Below, one piece after another: positions 30,590-43,000 of a DNA stretch of 64,000 nucleotides (positions within the stretch are counted from its first letter, which is position 1; each line of letters begins with the position of its first letter). The DNA is from Limnomonas spitsbergensis (taxonomy: Eukaryota; Chlorophyta; Chlorophyceae; Chlamydomonadales). The translations under genes and the position numbers were made by a program. The stretch is taken from contig JAYJMM010000103.1 in assembly GCA_037349105.1 (NCBI GenBank), forward strand, positions 2,852,001-2,916,000. The letters are read 5' to 3'. The notes beneath the pieces were generated by a model. It saw only the letters and a program-made list of their open reading frames with translations, ran no database searches and was not told the origin of the DNA.

Positions 30590-31615
30590 CTGTTACAGCG
30601 AAGTTGGTGGCACAGCTTGTACTTCGCTTCTACAATGCAGCGGTCGCACCAGGTTGTACTTCGCTTCTACAACGCAGCGGTCGCACCAGCAGCACAGCAA
30701 GACAGCCCACAGCAAGGCAGCCATGGCGGCCAACATGCAGCTCGCTGTCAGGCAGGGCACCGGAGGGCGCAATTGGTGCAGTGAATTGCTAGGTGCTTTG
30801 GTGGAGCTGGAGCTGGGATCAGCCATCCCCAAACTGCGTCAGACAGCGACTGACCTACAGCCGCCACCTGTCACAGAGGTCGATACCATTACACCTATGG
30901 GCCCGCTCAAACTCGGCCGCGTGGGCGCCCAACTGTCACAGAGGTGTTAGCGCTAATTGATGCAGCACACGTGCGGGCGCAGCTGGATGCAGCTGGTAGA
31001 GGGGACCACAGAGAGCCTGCCACTGAACACAGGTATGCTGCCGCCTACCGCACCTTGTTTCAGTCTACGGTGGGCGCCCAGGGACTGCACCAGCCGATGG
31101 GAGTGTGCTGATGTGCTTACGCGCGCGCGAACTTGAGGCTGCGGCTCGGCGCTGTTAGAACGGCTGGCACTAAAGGACAAGCGCAGCGGTCAGCAGCGTG
31201 ACAGACGGTGCTGCCAGCGATGTTGGGCTAGGGAAGACGGCGAGCACGTGGAGGACGCGCTGCATGCCTGCTTTCAATGCCCTAGAGTGCAGGATCAACT
31301 TCGGGAGCGGAAATAGGCAAGTCCTCCGAACGGTGCTAGAGACTCCTTCAAGTTGTACCGGGACAGGCTTGGGGGGGACGCCCTGGCTTTTATGAAAGAC
31401 GTGGTAGATATCGTTGAGGCGTAGACGCTTTTTAGAGGCTGGAACTTCCTTTGTCTTTCTATTCCAGCCTTTTGTCTGTCCCTTAACTTTATTTTCCACT
31501 GTCCCTCATTTTTTTTCTGCCCCATTGTGTTAGTTCCGTTCTTTACTCCCAACTATTTAGTTAAGCACTCATGCGGCCAAGCCTTTTTGAGCAGGGCCCA
31601 GAGGTGTAACGTCAT
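30590..31615 (+). mobile_element. Degraded LINE 3' end: C-terminal RT zinc motif and 3' UTR
   Basis: Frameshifted coding remnant. Recognisable pieces: PKLRQTATDLQPPP, LALIDAAHVRAQLDAAGR, then CCQRCWAREDGEHVEDALHA with CFQCPRV (the Cys/His motif that ends many LINE reverse transcriptases), and FKLYRDRLGGDALAFMKDVV with a stop near 31,424. A pyrimidine-rich 3' UTR follows, then the terminal block CATGCGGCCAAGCCTTTTTG ... GGGCCCAGAGGTGTAACG. A 38-bp internal duplication lies at 30,615-30,690. A second LINE 3' end is nested in it (30,881-30,932). Confidence 0.7.
30881..30932 (-). mobile_element. Nested LINE 3'-end insertion with 13-bp target-site duplication
   Basis: The 52-bp segment is the reverse complement of the LINE terminal block (GTTGGGCGCCCACGCGGCCG ...). 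It is flanked by perfect direct repeats CTGTCACAGAGGT at 30,868-30,880 and 30,933-30,945. Removing the insert and one repeat restores the older LINE frame (PPPVTEV / LALIDAAHV). Confidence 0.75.
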
Positions 31616-32718
31616 TGACGAATTGAGACGGGTGCTGTAAAAACGGACGATTAAAAATCACAAACAACCAATCTAGCTATGAGGCATATCACTGGCCGGC
31701 AACATTCAGCTCACTTTCCAAACTATTAACATGGTCAGGATTTATAATTTGTAAAACTGACTACCTATTTCCAGTCCATTAGCGCCAAGCAGGTCACGGG
31801 GCATGTATCACTTAAAGATGCAACAAAACATGATGCATACAAACAGGCAAATCCCATAAAACACATCATCTTCAAAAGTACAGAAGCAAGAGATAAGATT
31901 GCATCCGCTGATTGTAAGAGACTAATCGTGTGTACAAAAAAGCAGACATACCGGTATAGAGATTAGAGACTTGCTGATCCCAGCTATACACCAGCTACGC
32001 ACTTCAAACGAGCCACTTTGTCAACTTTCACCCGAACTGGGCACAATGGTTGTGACAAAAGTCTCGACCCGGATTTCGTGGAGGCATCAAATGATAGAGA
32101 GCCACAAGCCACTTATAGATAATGCACATGCTGGACAAAAGGAGTGGCGGTGGATTCTTGAGCGGTATAAGATTATCGAGAGAGAATCACACAAGCCCAT
32201 TGAAGATAATGCTCATGTTGGACAATAGGGAAGGGCAGTGCATGTTTAGCTAGCTTACCAGTCTTTCACAAAACCAGTAATTTCCGAAACCAGAACACAA
32301 CATGATCCAACACATCACTCCTCAGTCCATACATTGTTCACACAAATACACAGGCTATACAGTGGTAGCCAGATAAGATTTTTACTTGGCCGCACTATGT
32401 CACAAGGTGATCAGAATTTATGAAATCACTGCAGCCCAAGCCTCAACTCCCCACTGCCTCAAAGACTGGAAATCACGTTTCCAAACTTCACATGCATGGC
32501 GCATGATGCGCGATATATAGCGCATGACGCATGGCGAGCGATGCATGGCGCATGATGCATACTTCGTGGAATAATATGCACCGTAGCGCAAAAGCACATT
32601 TTGCACTACATAAGATGCATGGAATAATAAGCTTGGAGCAGGGCGCAAAGGAGCGTCAACAAGGGCATACTAGTAGGAGATAATTGCATGGCGAATAAGG
32701 GATCTCTGCCACCACCCA
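31616..32718. other. Gap downstream of the kinase, no gene recognised
   Basis: Contains a roughly 115-bp imperfect tandem duplication at 32,090-32,230 (GATAATGCACATGCTGGACA / GATAATGCTCATGTTGGACA) and CATGGCGCATGATGCAT repeats at 32,490-32,560. Confidence 0.45.
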
Positions 32719-35700
32719 CTACCGCCTGTTTGGCAGAAGCAAGCATAGCAGGGACTCTGCCAGCTGCTCAGTTGACGAAGCGTTGCTGTAGGCCCCGTGG
32801 CTGCTGCCCCATGATGACTCAGAAGGCTGAGTCTCGTACTGTCTCGGGCCAGAGAATGTCTCCACAGAGGATCCGGAGGACCCCTCCTGGCTTTCAGACG
32901 CCTCTTCAGGAGATGCAGAGAGGGGCTGAATGCTCTTCAGGCCAGGCACGGCGATGAACATGTGCGGCCGCGAAGACGCAATTACCGACAGTGCCAGCTC
33001 AAACAGAGGGGGCAGGGGGGCTTTGGCAATGGGATGCAGCGGGAAGGACTCGTTGTCCATGAGGGGTGCGGGTGCTGGGTCCTTGGCCGGTGCTGAGTCT
33101 CTGGTCAACAGTGCTGAGTGTTGGGTGGCTGCTGGGTCCCTGGTCAGCAGTGTGGGCTTGTTGTTCAGAAGGCATGTGGGTGCTGAGGCCCTGGTCAGCA
33201 GGTTGGGCTCGTTGTCCAAAATGGGTGTGGGTGCTGGGTCCCTGGCTGGTGCTGAGTGCCAGGCCAGCGGGGGAGGCTCGTTGATCAGAAGTGGTGCAAG
33301 TGCTGGGTTCCAGACGGGTGCAGGTAGGGGCGGAGCGTGTCTCAGATGTGCAGGCTGCATGGCCGCGCTGGCAGCACCCGGTAGCACCGTCATGACGCGG
33401 CACAGCTCTGCCTCAATCTCTGCCATGCCTGGTCGCAGACTCGGGTCCCTCACCAGGCCACGGTGCACAAGGCGGTGTAGGGCCTCAGCACCCTCGGTGC
33501 CAAAGGCCGCCAGCTTGGCTGGGATGAGGTACAGGGCCGGCTCAGAGCCCGTCCTGAGTTTCGCAATCATGTCCTCCCTGGCCTCGGCATGGGTCTGCCC
33601 AGCCGCCATGGCCGTGAAGAGATTGTTGTAGAAAGGCTCCATCTCGCAGTTCAGGACGGACAGCAGCATCCTGCAGAACGCCAGGACATCGGCAGCCGCA
33701 GAAACCTGGAGGGGGGGAAGTGGATGGGGTTGTGACAACACATGTGTGCAAGTGCTAATAACACTCAGTCCCCAGTTTCCTGCTCATTGCTGGCCCGACC
33801 GTTCTGAGCTTCACGCATCTACCCACCCACCCATGATGCCACCCTGCCTATCTACTGGTATGACACCACTGTTTTGAAAGTCTGCTGTGCTAGATGTGTA
33901 CACAAGAAGATCAGATGGCCCAGCCTGATAAAGTGAGCTTCACACATTCCCTCACCTTTCTCCCCTCGACCAAGCATTCCTGGGCGCTGTAAATGTATGT
34001 GCCACCCGTGGGTGATGGCACATTGCCGTCCTTGTCAGCGCGCTGTGAAGCTCCCGCATCTCCCAGCTGCACAAGTCAAACAGAGATGGAGGAATGAGGG
34101 TTTGGATAATTTACGGAAGATTAAGGTTACTCATTCACTGTGCTCATTCACTGTGCTCATTCACTGTGCAATAAGGAGCAGGGCATGCTGCACTTTGCCC
34201 CCTCTTGGCTGTACTTAGGCCACAACGTAGCTGAAATGTAGCTGAACCGTTAGCAGCACTCCACACAAATGTGTATATATGCCTGCTCACCTTCACGACC
34301 ACCCTTTCCTGCCCGTTGGTGTCAACCCTCCTCTTGAAGAGGAAGTTGCACGTCTTGATGTCCAAGTGGAGGAAGCCGTGGCGGTGGAAGTACATGAGGG
34401 CAGTGGCGCACTTGCGCAAGGTGTCGATCACCATGCGGGGGGTGCGTGATGGGCTGCGAAGTAGAGGAGATGCAGCATGCCATGTCAGGGTGGGGAAAAC
34501 GCTAACATCGCTAAGGACGTGCATGCCCGGCTGCTAGCTGGATGAGAGCTATGCCAAAGCTGAAGTTCAGGAGGGAAGGAAGGAGAAAAACAGCCGAAAC
34601 GGATGAACGGGAAAGGAAACTACAGAGAGTGTGGCAATCCATCATGAGTAGGCCAGGTTCAAACTGAAATCAAGAGGTAATACTGCTCAACAAGCTTTTG
34701 TTTGAGGAGAAAACCTTCCTGTTTTTTACCTGTCCACCAGCAGGTCCCTGACTGAGCCATCCATCAGCTCCATCAGGTACCCCATGATGGGGGCCTGATC
34801 AGTCAGACCCAGGAAGTCGTCCACAACCAGCGCGTAGATCAGAGGGACTCGGTCGCCTTTGCCACGTGCCAGCTGCAGAATGTCCACCTCGGGCCAAATG
34901 ACACTCGCCTGGCCCGGCTAGGTCAGCAAGGGATGAGGGTGGGAGGGGGCCCCGAGGAGGGGCCTTGGCTCCGCCACCGCTGCTGCTATTGCGCTGGTTG
35001 CTGCTCCCAGCTGCCTGCCAAGTGCAGCGAGGGGAGCGTTGCAGCTGCCACTGCTGCTGCAGGTGTGTTGGGTGCCGCTCACAGCAGCCTGTCAAGTGCA
35101 GCGAGGGAGGGCCCTACTTCAGCCAGCCACCGCTGTCGCTGTTGCGCTGGGTGCCGCTCTCAGCGGCCTGTCAAGCGCAGCGAGGGGGGATTTGCATCTG
35201 CCACCACTGCTGTCGTTGGGCCGGGTGCCCCTCCCAGTGGCCTGCCAAGCACAACTAGGGGGGCCTTGCAGCTGACACCACTGCTGCTGTTGCGCCGGAT
35301 GCCGCTCTCAAAGGCATGCCAAGCGCAGTGAGGGGGATCCCTTCTGCTGCCACCATTGCTGCTGTTGCACCCTGTGCCCCTACAAGCGTACAGTCAAGCG
35401 CAGCAACGGGGGTTCTTACTTCCGCCACCGCTGCCGCTGTTGCACGGGGTGCCGCTCCCAGCAGCCTGCCAAACGCAGCGAGGGGGCAGGGACAGGAGCA
35501 GGAGGGGACGAGGGGCAGAGGCAAGAGCATGAGGAGGACGAGGGACAGGGACAGCAGCAGGAGGGGACGAGGGGGCAGGAACATGAGCAGGAGGGGGATG
35601 AGGTGGCAGGAACATGAGCAGGAGGGGGACGAGGGGGCAGGAACATGAGCATGAGGGGGACAAGGGGGCAGGAACATGAGCAGGAGGGGGACGAGGGTGC

Positions 35701-38700
35701 AGGGGCAGGAGGGGTATAAGGGGGCAGGGATAGGAGGGGTTGAGGGGGCAGGGACAGGATCATGAGGGTGACGAGGGGACAGGGACAGCAACAGGAGGGG
35801 ACGAGGGGGCAGGAGCATGAGCAGGAGGGGGATGAGGTGGCAGGAACATGAGCAGAAGGGGGACGAGGGGGCAGGAACATGAGCAGGAGGGGGACAAGGG
35901 GGCAGGAACATGAGCAGGTGGGGGGCGAGGGGGCAGGGGCAGGAGGGGGGCGAGGGGGCAGGGACATGAGCAGGAGGGGATGAGGGGGCAGGGACAGGAG
36001 CAGGAGCGGGACAAGGGGGCAGGGGCAGGAGCAGGAGGGGGACGAGGGGGTAGGAACAGGAGGGGGATGAGGGGGCAGGGATAGGAGGGGGATGAGGGGG
36101 CAGGGACAGGAGCAGGAGCGGGACAAGGGGCAACGGCAGGAGCAGGAGGGGGACGAGGGGGGCAGGAACAGGAGGGGGGTGAGGGGGCAGGGATAGGAGG
36201 GGGATGAGGGGCAGGGACAGGATCATGAGGGTGATGAGGGGACAGGGACAGGAGGGGGACAAGGGGGCAGGAGCAAGAGCAGGAGGGGGACAAGGGGGCA
36301 GGGACAGGAGCATGAGGGGGCAAGGGAGCAGGGGCAGGTGGGGGATGATGGGTCAGGGGCAAGAGCAGGAGGAGGATCAGGGGACAGGGGCAGGAGGATA
36401 GCTAAGGAAACATATGAAACACGGTCAGTGAAGGCACGTGCATGGCCCGGGTATATCACAGCTTCGACGAAAGGACAAATTGATGACCGGCCTATGAACA
36501 GATGTACCAAGCATTACGGCTTGCTTCAGCAGGTCCCTTCGACCGTAGGCTGCAACGTAACTGCATTATACCTGAAACCCTAAACAAATACCCCCTCGTG
36601 CGCAATACGCCCTCACCTAGTGTGCCAGCAGCTCCACTTTCCCTGTGGTCAGCTTTTCGTTGGGACTTGGGAGTCCTCCAGCTTGCGCATAAATTCCTTG
36701 ATGCAGACGCCGTATTGGCTGCCTGGACGCGGACATTTGGAGACCTCATGAAGGCCTGGGTCTTGCATACAACCTACATGGGAAGGTGTATGGTATGGGC
36801 GGGATGCACGAGGGGTGCATACAGGATATACATAGGGTTTTTAGGGTCACCAGGGGCTGGCATACACAATTAATTCGGGGTTGCATTCAGGTTGGCATGG
36901 GGTTATAATGCATGCAGGTGCAAGTAAGTGCATAGAGAGTTACAAGGACCTGCTAGAGATGCATCGGATTGCATGGGGAGTTGCATGGGGTCATGCATAG
37001 TGTTGTCTGGTATTGCATGGGGAGTGCATGAACCTGCAAATGCCAGTGTGCATCTGGTAGTCAGCAGACGGCAATGGCCGTTGTTGCTGCTGTTGTTGCT
37101 GCTGCTGCTGCTGCTGCACAAGCATCTGCACCTGCCAGTCTGCCACTGTTGGTACTGTTGTTAGTTGCAACAGCCGTTGTTTCTGCACCTGCTGATGATG
37201 ATGAGGAGGAGTTGCCTTCTCACGAGTCGGAGCATTTGTAGTCAAACCTGCTGATGCTGAAGCTCTTGATTTTCCGACGTCGGCAGTTCCCGTTGTCGCT
37301 GCGTAGCAAGACCTGAACAAGTTCGGCATGCTGTGAACTGTTCTCTACTCAATCACAGCCCATTCTGATACTGAATCAAGCGCTTTTAAGATCGAACGAA
37401 CCAAGCGTGGACGATTGAAGAGTTACGGGGTTTATCTCAACCACGTGGAAGGGCGCACATACACCGCATTTGTAGCAGCCCATACGGTACCAACCACTAC
37501 ACGCTTTTGGATAGGCCATTTCAATTGAACATGATACATATAAATGTTGTAGCAACCAGCAGGCGCGAAGTGCTCTATCGGGAGGCAAATTGGTGCGCCC
37601 TTGAAGCCGATTTAAAGCGTCCTTATTGGTTAAGGGTGGTTAAGCGTGTATAAAGTGTGGATATTCTTCACAGTGGGGGGAGATGAACAAGCGGCAAGGG
37701 CAGGGAGGCACTCAATGGGCAGCAGGGCGAGGAGGGTACCGCCTCGATTGACACAAAGCCTTATAAACCTAACATTTGTTTTCAGAGTTTCACTAGACTG
37801 AACTGCCATCAACAAGGTATCAATAATACCTAGCAAACCCTTGGCGCAGATCAGGCCCGTTCTACCCGTTCACCTGAGCGAGCTTCAACGCCGTCGGCTT
37901 GCCGTCGAAGTCAACCGCGTACACGTCGCCGTTACCTCCCTTGGCGAAGGGTACCCCCATGCCAGGTAACAGCAGGCCGCTGATGCCGACACGCTTCATG
38001 GCATGCAGCCGTGCCGAGGCAGCCTCCTCCTCCAACTTGTTGACATGGCCCTTCAAGTACGATAGCTCCTCTTCCTGACGCGCCAGCTTCTTCTGCTGTC
38101 CCTTGGCTTTTCCCTCCCAGAGCGCAAGCATGCTAGTTGTGGTGTCTAGCTTCTTACGCAGGGCCTGGTGCTGTTCATGGACCTGCTGCTGCACAATCTC
38201 CTGCAGCTTCTGAGAGTTCGTTTGGTCCCCACTGCGAAGCAGGACATGATGGAAGATAAAAGTTTATTGATATGAATGCAGAATCATAATGCAGAATCAT
38301 AATCGAAGGCAAAATTCAGGGCAAATCATCTCAATATCGGATGCCAGTAGGATGTTGGGCAACTGAACGAAAGTGAACCCAGTCTAGTCATGCATGCATG
38401 CCTTCTAACCAGGTGCTTCTAGCTGACGGCTTCTGACTCCGCCTTGCCTGTTATCGGAATAATGGTCGTCGACTGTCCTACCTGCTGTTGTACTCTATGT
38501 CCGTGCCAAGCACCGAGATTGCTGACGCGGAAGAGGCGCCCGCCGCAGTGGGCGCCTGCAGAGTGAGGAATGGATCAGGCCAGGAAAGGAGGGGGCGCAA
38601 AAGTTACGTGGACATGCAGGGATACGGAAATCATGGATTCCGAAATCTGGAGCGAGGCGCCAACCAGTTGCTCGAGACCGCCATCGAAATGCCGCAGGAG

Positions 38701-39699
38701 CGAGGGGAAGCCTGGCTTACCTCAGCCCTCTCTAACTCAGCCCTCTTTACCTCAGCCATATCCTACGAACAGCAGATATGAGCAATGAGACAAATCTAGA
38801 CGACAAAGCACTGCATATCGAGGCAGATTTAGAACTGCATGTGCCAATGCGGATGTTTGTCGCGGTGCCAGTCGCATGGCACCCCTGGCTGGCTGGCTCC
38901 AGGGGTGGATGGTGGGGATTCATTGCAACGTGTCACTTGCATACATGGTTGGACATGAAATCAAATCGGAGCTGCTTACCTGCTGGATGAGAATCATGAG
39001 TCCCCATACGTCCGGCGCCTTCCTTTCGTAAGGCATCGATCTAAATTCAAAGTTCAAGATTTCAAGAACAATGATAATGTAAGGATCGCGAAGAGAGGGT
39101 GCTTAAATACAGCAAGTGTTGCCCCCTTTTGGTTTCTTATCTTCTCCCCCCCCATCAGTGGGGTGCCCTCGCGGCCAAGCAGGGGTGGGATTTGCTTGTT
39201 TTGTGGGATTTTCTGGTTGTTTTGTAGGCTTTGTTGAGGGCTAGTCTCTAGTCGAACTCAGGTGTCGGACTCGGTCTTCTTTGCCTTCCCGGCCTTTCCT
39301 TGTGTTCCTGTCCCCCCTCCCCCTTTCAGGTGTCCCCCCCTCCCTTCTGAACAGTTGGGCGCCCACGCGGCCGAGGTTTGAGCGGGCCCAGAGGTGTAAC
39401 GAGGAAAAAAAGGACCAAAAGGGAAGGCCGGAAAGGCAAACGAGACTGGCTCCTCAAAATCCCCAGAGCCTCACCAACAACAGTGCCCACAACACAGTCC
39501 ATAAAGCAAGTGTATCCCACCCCTGCTCAGCCTGGTACAGCTGGTGGAAGTTAGTGGCAGCGCCCATTTTAACCAAGTGCTTCCCCGATGTGTTCTTGCC
39601 CTGGCCTACCTCATCCGTGATGCTTTGACATACACTGAGCACGCTCTCAAACACAAATGAACTGGCTCTGGACGTGGGCTGCATGGATCTCTCCAACAT
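32719..39699 (-). CDS. Protein kinase with coiled-coil N-terminus and degenerate motifs
   Basis: Well-supported exons: 38555-38482, 38231-37874, 36718-36617, 34908-34730, 34453-34291, 34066-33956, 33705-32719, all phase-compatible. Tentative N-terminal exons are 39699-39475 and 39040-38980; their phases do not join, so something there is missing. Order: charged coiled coil (LQEIVQQQVHEQHQALRKK), glycine loop KGGNGDVYAVDF with ATP-site Lys in ALKLA, hinge GYLMELMDGS, catalytic loop FLHLDIKTCNFLF (HRD is HLD; Asp, Lys and Asn kept), metal motif GDAG in place of DFG, GTYIYSAQE in place of APE, then DPSLRP. The roughly 200-residue tail has degenerate repeats ending in INEP, DNEP, NNKP and DNES. 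Family and substrate are unknown. Exon 36718-36617 reads into an in-frame TAG just before its best donor. Confidence 0.75.
34170..34245 (+). mobile_element. SINE-like repeat, 3' half only
   Basis: GCAATAAGGAGCAGGGCATG in the middle, and tail CAACGTAGCTGAAATGTAGC plus TGAA. Matches the 3' half of the copy at 62,563-62,683. It lies in a kinase intron. Confidence 0.5.
34940..35480 (+). repeat. About 75-bp GC-rich tandem repeat in a kinase intron
   Basis: Seven or so units with GTGCCGCTC, CAGCCTGCCAA and CAGCGAGGGG blocks, next to exon 34908-34730. Confidence 0.75.
35480..36395 (+). repeat. About 30-bp purine-rich minisatellite in a kinase intron
   Basis: GGGGACGAGGGGGCAGGAAC, ATGAGCAGGA units. 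The transcribed strand is a 0.9 kb pyrimidine tract almost free of AG, so long proline-rich ORFs here are not genes. Confidence 0.85.
39280..39405 (+). mobile_element. 5'-truncated LINE 3' end upstream of the kinase
   Basis: Pyrimidine-rich stretch, then TGAACAGTTGGGCGCCCACG, CGGCCGAGGTTTGAGCGGGC and CCAGAGGTGTAACG. It is the best preserved terminal block in the window. Confidence 0.65.
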
Positions 39700-39847
39700 A
39701 TTCTGGTGTTTTCAAATTTTGGCCACCATGAACCACATGAAAAACAAGTTCGGATGTTTTAGTCCCATTCGTATTCCACCCGCTGCTCCATATCTGCATG
39801 TGCACACGACACTGTGCATTGCCTGAATCGGGATATAACACTTCGTA

Positions 39848-39852
39848 TTACA
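39848..39852 (-). terminator. Candidate TGTAA polyadenylation signal for the minus-strand CCCH gene
   Basis: TGTAA on the minus strand 232 bases past the stop codon at 40,084, the expected chlorophyte spacing range. It would place the transcript end inside or just before the proposed start of the kinase gene. Confidence 0.35.
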
Positions 39853-40083
39853 TTACCGGTATGTTGCAAATCCCAAGCACCTTTGTAGAGCCTCATGGAG
39901 CACACATCTGTGATCTGCTTGATTATTCCGAGGTTTTCAGTGCAAGCAGCCTCTCCTCTTCGAGCCTTTAGCACCAACGTCAAGAACCGGTGTCGGTGCT
40001 TCCTACTGATTCATAACGGAACAGGATGAATGATGAAGACCCGCTCTCTGAAAAAGCTGAAGAGAAATAGCGGAAACAATCCC

Positions 40084-43000
40084 TCAACCGAGCGCAGCTG
40101 CCGCTGCCGCCGCTGCTGCCGCCGCCGTTGCGCTGGCCTTTACAGGCAGATAACACTCGACATCGTCCGCAAAAGGGTTCGCTCGGAAGGCGACACCGCC
40201 CTTGATGGCAGCCATGGCCGCATGCTGCACAGCCGGCCGGTGCTCCACCGACGCGGCGTTGCCGATCCTCAGCATGCCGCACACTGCACGAACGCGATCG
40301 ACGTAGGTCACTTCCTCCCGCTGCAAAGGTTCAAAGAAAAAAAGTTGCAAGGCAGAACAGATGAAAAGGGAAACGGGCGATCCCCCACAAAGGCACTCAC
40401 TCTGCACTCAAGAAAACAATCGCAAAGGACCCTCACACCTCCAGATATTAGCCCATGAATTTAGAGCCCCCACTGATACAACATACTTCAATGATATGCC
40501 TGGAACCTGGCTTACTAATTACCTTAGGAGCAGCTACGTTGGTCGATGCGGTGGCACCGGCGTTGGACAGTGCTGCTGCGACAGGACTGGGGCCGGGTTT
40601 TCCGGCCAAATGCCGCTGTTGGCCGGGCGAAGCCGTGGCTGGCGAGTACTGCGGCCTCAGCCCGGGGCCAGATGGGAGGCCCGGCGGCGGGGCTGGCGGC
40701 GGTATGGCTGGCGAAGACCGTATTGGCAGCATCGGCCTGGGGCAGGATAGTGGAGGGGGGGTGGAAATCATTGTATTTCATAAGTTACATACAGGTACTG
40801 ATGAGATGCTTTTGAGATCTCAAGATCAAGCAAGCAGGCCGATCTCAAATCCTGTGTGCTGGTCTTTCCAGCTGTGCAAACGGTCATGCCCATCATGCCT
40901 GTACCCACATCCTCAATATGCAAACAGGCGTGCCTATTTTGCCGAACAAAAGGGCAAGCCCATCATGGTGTTCAAACGGGCTTAACCATGGAATCAGCAG
41001 CGCAACAATGGACTCAAATGGAGCGGCCCCTTTAGGGGCCAGGCAGTGCGGACAGGAACTACTCAGACAGCTGGGACTGACCAGTAGCTAGAAAGTATGA
41101 ACAAGACATACTGGTGTCTCACAAAAAAAAGGCAGGCAACGGCGCAAGGGCAGATTTAACAGTTGATGCAATCTGAGCGAAGGCTATGCTGCGGGATGCC
41201 TCAACGCCCCCAGTGCAGAGCCTGAAGTCGAACATGCAAAGCCCTGGTAGGGACCATTGACCAGCGCTTGCATACCACACAGCATGCACCACTCTCGCCT
41301 GCACCTCTAGCTCGTATCATATCCCCCCAGATCCTGCAGGAGCTACCAGCATTCACTGTTTGTCTCAGTTCAGATCCGCAGGATTTGCCATTGGCGGCTT
41401 ATCCTGCAGATCTAGCAGACACCCCAATGCCAGAGCCCCCCCTTTCTGCAATGGCCCACGGTTCCGCCTGCTTCTCCTGCTCCTCCTCGCCCCACCTGTC
41501 TCCAGCCACACCTCCGCCACCAGCCGCGCCGCCGCCCACAGTCCGCAGCTCTGCAGGCCCATGAGCAAAAGTGCACTTTCCACCATACCTGGCCAGGGTG
41601 AGGTGAGTCAACAGGTGAGTCAACAGGTGAGTCAACAGGTGAGAGCAAAGCAGGTCGAGACAGAGGAGGAGGAGGAATTAGGGCAGGCGTACTGGCACAG
41701 AATTTGAGAAAGGGTGTATCAAACAAATTGCAAATTTTGAGGATGAGGGACAGAAGCTGGAATCATGGTCGATTTAAGGGAAGCAGAAAGAGTTTCCATT
41801 TGAAGGGTAGCTAGACCAGACAGAAGAGGGTGGGTGGGTGAGCCCGAGCACAAGCAGGGCACGTCCTTGTGAGCAAGGCATTCGGCACCACTGTTGTTGT
41901 TAGAGCTTTTGAACTTCAATTCAGCTATGCATCAAGGCCTGTATCCGCAGCGGGGTACCAGTGCATCGTGTCTTATAAATCAATACTGCTCAGCACATAC
42001 AACCCAGCCCGCAGCCACAATTTATTTATGATCCCCAGCACCCGCACAGGCATGGGCAGCACTCTCAACTGAGTTCAAGTCCTCCAGCATGCAGCATCCA
42101 GCCTTGCCCCCCAAATACGCATGGGCCGTCCACTCCTCCAGCCTCCAGTTCTCTGCTTCCAGCCACCGATCCCCAGCCCACCTGCAACTGCCTAAGTTGG
42201 TGAAGTCCTGGCACAGCCTTGTCTTTCTGCTGTAGTCGATCGCACCGCCATGCCCCCCCTGCGTTCAAAAACAGGCGGCAGCAGCATTTGTATTAAAAAA
42301 TGGGGCAGTTGAATGCGCTGTGATTTCAGCCTCACAAGGCAGGAATCGGTGTCAGAGTCAGCAACAGTAGCAGCAGCAGCAGTGACCGTAACAGAAGCAG
42401 CAGCAGTGGTCACATCAGTAGCAACACCAGTAGCAACAACAGCAGGTGCAGTGATGATCACAGCACACCTGCAGCACCTGCAGCAGTGATCACAACAGTT
42501 GAGTCGGTGATCACAACTGAAGTGGCAGCAGTGTTCACAACAGCAGCTACAGCAGCTGCAGCATAACTGCGTTCCCTTGGTCGCCAGATTACAAAGGATC
42601 GCGGGTTGAAACTTGAACCTGCTCAGCATTTAACTACAAATCTGCCGATGATTCAGCTGGCTTGTTTTAACCTGTAAAATAATTCTCCCCATCTCATCCA
42701 TCCCTGTGTTTTCCACCCTCACAATCATCCGGGATTCCAAGCACCGCCTCCCATCCCTCGCCCCCCCCCCCACATACTTACCTACCCAGCTCCCACCAGC
42801 CAGCGATATCTCTCCTCTTTACTTACTGCTCCCCCCCCATGACACGCACAATACCAACCTCGCCCCCCTGCAATGCCTCACCCCCCTGCTTCCTGTCTGC
42901 CCCATCCCCCCCACACCTCGCCCCCCTGCGTTGCCTCTCCTCCTCTCTTTCTGCCTGGTCCAGGCTCAGGGGCCGCCTGCGGGCCGTCAATCGGCGCTTG

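Noticed and set aside
35255..36313. 352-codon proline-rich minus-strand ORF
   Set aside because: Purine/pyrimidine minisatellite in a kinase intron; no splice borders, pure repeat composition.
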